DNA of 44,492 nt from the NCBI RefSeq assembly GCF_009208555.1, contig NZ_WFLI01000044.1, forward strand, positions 1 through 44,492, in the 5' to 3' direction. The position numbers and the translations under genes are program-made. The DNA is from Janthinobacterium violaceinigrum (GTDB lineage Bacteria; Pseudomonadota; Gammaproteobacteria; Burkholderiales; Burkholderiaceae_D). This document shows positions 42,426-44,492 of this stretch, one piece after another (the first letter of the stretch is position 1; the number at the start of each line of letters is the position of its first letter). The notes under the pieces are model-generated. The model saw only the letters and a program-made list of their open reading frames with translations, was not told the DNA's origin and did not search any database.

Positions 42426-44492
42426 GGCGTGTTCCCTGCCAGTGCGGCGCCCGCTTCGGGGACACTGTTGACCACCGTTTCCGGCAGCTTCAGTCCACGG
42501 AAGCCCTGGCCGCCGGCGGGGGCTGCCGCCGGTGCCGGCGTGTTGACGATCTTCAGGTTGGCCGTCACGGTGACGCCGCTGTTTTCCCAGCTCAGTTCGA
42601 ATACGCCGCCTTCCTTGCGCGTGCGCTTGGCCGAATCGATCATTTTCTTCAGGCCGAAATGGCCTGGTTCATTGAGCAGCACGACGTTGCGCCCTTCCGG
42701 CGTGATGGCGCTGATGCGCGAACCGGGCACGCCCTGTGGATTGGGCCAGACCATGTGTATCCACGGCTGCGGCTGGCCGCGCCAGCGCAGCGCCTGGCCA
42801 TCGATCTCGATCGTGTATTCGGCGGCGCCCGGCGCGCTCAGCGCCTGCAGGTCGAAGCGGGTCTGCGCTTCGGCGGCGCCGGCCGCCGTCGCCACGCCGT
42901 TCGCGCTGAGCGGCGCGATCCAGCCGGGCAGGCTGGCCACCACGGGCGGCGCCAGGCTGATGCCCATCGACGCCCACGTCCTGGCGCTGATGCTGTCGCC
43001 GCGGCGCACCACCAGGGGGCCGATGGCGGTATTGAAGAACTTGGCGATGGCGCCTTCCGGGCCGAACACCTGGCCGATATCGGCGTTGCTCGCCTCGGTG
43101 CGCGAATCGGGCGCGAACGGATACTTTGCCGCCAGGGTCTTCTGGAACGGTTCGAGCACCTGGGCCAGCCAGACCTTGTTGATTTCCGTCTCGGTGGGCT
43201 TGACGATGACGGCGAAGGTCTGCATCAGCGGGCGCACCAGCAGGGGCCGGATGGCCTGCTTTTGCGGATCGCTCATGCCCGTCAGCATCTGCTCGTCCAC
43301 GTATTTCAGGGCGTCGGCCAGTTCCGAGCCGCTGCCGTCCAGCGTTTGCTGCATCAGCTGCTTGGCGCCCGGTCCCGTGTCGCCCTGGTTCTTGATCTGG
43401 TTGAGGCGCACGCGCAGCTTGGACAGTGCGGCCAGGTAGCCGCGCATCGGCGAGGCATCCTTGTCCCGCGCGACGACGAGGCGGGCCACGCCGGAAAATT
43501 CGCGGCCGACGGGGCCCATGGGCAGGGCGCCGCCCGCCTGGCTGCCGGCCACGGCCGGTTTCTGGCGCAGTACCGTTTCCTTGAACCAATCCATCATGCC
43601 GCGCTGTGCCCGCTGCAAGCCCTGGCCCAGCAGCGAGGGATTGTCCCACGAGGTTTCCTGGTACACCGTCTCGATCAGCTTGTTGATGGGCGACGCTTGC
43701 GGGTCGCCCAGGCGGTTCATGGCTTGCGCCGCGTTGTCGAAGCCGTTCAATTCGCGGATGCTGACGCCCTGGAGGAATTTCTGCCATTCCTTCGCATAGT
43801 CGTTCTTGTACAGCTCGACGAGGGCTTTCTGGATCTGTTCCGGGCTGCCTTCCAGGGTCAGGTCGTCCTTCGACGCCGTTTTCAGCACCCAGTCCGCGCT
43901 TTGCAATTCGCGGTTGGCCGCTTCCTGGAACGCTTGCTGGATATATTTTTCCCAGGCGTCGCGGGTAAACGTGCCGGGGATGGCGTAGCTGCCCAGCACC
44001 AGTTCCTTGTCCTGCTCGCCAACGATGCGGGCCACCGTCATCGAGGGGAAGCGCGTGGCGGCGCGCGCCTTGACGTCGGCATACACGCGGTCGCGCGCCG
44101 GCATGCCGCGCACGACGCGGCGCAGGCTGTCGCGCGACTGGTCGACGAGGGCCAGCTTGCGGTCGATCTGCGGCCACGAGGGGTCATTGATCTGCGTCAG
44201 GTAGAACGAGATCATGCGCTCGGCGCTGCGTATCATCTGTTCGCGCGGCATGCTGCCCCGGTTGGCGTCGAGCCAGCCGCGCCAGTAGCGCGTCAGCTGG
44301 TCGTTCAGGTGGCTGGCTTCGGCACGCGACTTGTCGCTGAGCATCAGATACGTCTTCAAGCCGTTGTAGGCGTCTTCCACGCTTTCCGGCGCCGCATCCT
44401 TGAATTGCTGGACGCCAGGCGCGGCGGGCGCTGGCGCCGCGGCAACTGCCGGCGTGGCCGCCGTGGCGGCGGCCGGGACTGCAGCGGCTGCA
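42422..44492 (-). CDS. tssM: T6SS membrane-complex protein TssM, C-terminal part (cut by the right edge)
   Basis: The last 690 codons of a gene whose start lies beyond the window. The frame stays open to the edge, through an Ala/Pro-rich stretch at the outermost 37 codons. TssM proteins are about 1100-1300 residues long, with membrane segments and a cytoplasmic domain in the missing N-terminal half; what is seen is the periplasmic part. Marks include YNGLKTYLMLSDKSR, TRYWRGWLDANRG and, near the end, W.G.PQPWIHMVWPNPQGVPGSRISA and FGLKKMIDSAKR. It should form the trans-periplasmic core of the T6SS with TssL and TssJ. Its stop overlaps tagF. Confidence 0.94.
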   Translation of the reverse strand, partial: AAAAVPAAATAATPAVAAAPAPAAPGVQQFKDAAPESVEDAYNGLKTYLMLSDKSRAEASHLNDQLTRYWRGWLDANRGSMPREQMIRSAERMISFYLTQINDPSWPQIDRKLALVDQSRDSLRRVVRGMPARDRVYADVKARAATRFPSMTVARIVGEQDKELVLGSYAIPGTFTRDAWEKYIQQAFQEAANRELQSADWVLKTASKDDLTLEGSPEQIQKALVELYKNDYAKEWQKFLQGVSIRELNGFDNAAQAMNRLGDPQASPINKLIETVYQETSWDNPSLLGQGLQRAQRGMMDWFKETVLRQKPAVAGSQAGGALPMGPVGREFSGVARLVVARDKDASPMRGYLAALSKLRVRLNQIKNQGDTGPGAKQLMQQTLDGSGSELADALKYVDEQMLTGMSDPQKQAIRPLLVRPLMQTFAVIVKPTETEINKVWLAQVLEPFQKTLAAKYPFAPDSRTEASNADIGQVFGPEGAIAKFFNTAIGPLVVRRGDSISARTWASMGISLAPPVVASLPGWIAPLSANGVATAAGAAEAQTRFDLQALSAPGAAEYTIEIDGQALRWRGQPQPWIHMVWPNPQGVPGSRISAITPEGRNVVLLNEPGHFGLKKMIDSAKRTRKEGGVFELSWENSGVTVTANLKIVNTPAPAAAPAGGQGFRGLKLPETVVNSVPEAGAALAGNTP

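Overview
The window is high-GC DNA with dense, mostly gap-free coding on both strands. It reads like a betaproteobacterial chromosome, most probably Burkholderiales/Oxalobacteraceae of the Janthinobacterium-Massilia-Duganella kind. That placement rests on the mix of housekeeping genes, the style of the type VI secretion (T6SS) genes and the intergenic repeats; it was not tested against a database.

Layout. (1) 1-287 holds the N-terminus of an Ala/Gly-rich protein leaving the left edge on the minus strand, followed by about 760 bp of AT-rich DNA without a convincing gene. (2) 1047-3294 (minus) is a three-gene operon with overlapping stops and starts: a YtrA-type GntR repressor, an ABC ATPase and an ABC-2 permease. 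Its promoter has a palindrome across the -10. (3) 3509-5770 (plus) encodes an NHL-repeat lipoprotein. (4) 5767-8611 (minus) carries a periplasmic cyclophilin, a cytoplasmic cyclophilin, lpxH and a DUF72 protein. (5) 8891-15039 (plus) is a housekeeping run of cysS, an AlkA-type DNA glycosylase, accA, tilS and lysC, with two mobile-type inverted repeats between accA and tilS. (6) A tRNA-Ser(GCU) with its terminator lies at 15150-15275. It is followed by a block of nested palindromes that contains an interrupted inverted copy of the tRNA 3' end.

(7) 15651-23236 (plus) is the most unusual metabolic locus. Five co-directional, closely packed genes encode a laccase-like multicopper oxidase, a tyrosinase, a small unknown protein, a LodA-type oxidase (predicted cysteine tryptophylquinone, CTQ, cofactor) and its LodB flavoprotein maturase. 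Three chemically different oxidases, using three- or four-copper centres, a dinuclear copper centre and a protein-derived quinone, appear to be made together.

(8) 23244-44492 is a T6SS locus cut by the right edge. One minus-strand unit runs tssK-tssL-vgrG-small secreted protein. A divergent plus-strand unit runs lipoprotein-tssB-tssC-hcp-tssE-tssF-tssG-clpV. A convergent minus-strand unit runs tssM(partial)-tagF-ompA/BON-tssA. The VgrG is an evolved one: behind the spike it carries a linker and a zinc metallopeptidase-like domain with an HEFGH motif. The last gene of that unit overlaps it by 28 bp and encodes a predicted exported protein, which makes it a good candidate immunity protein. No tssJ or PAAR gene is visible in the window; they may lie beyond the right edge or elsewhere.

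All assignments come from reading the translated sequence and recalled family motifs. No searches were run.
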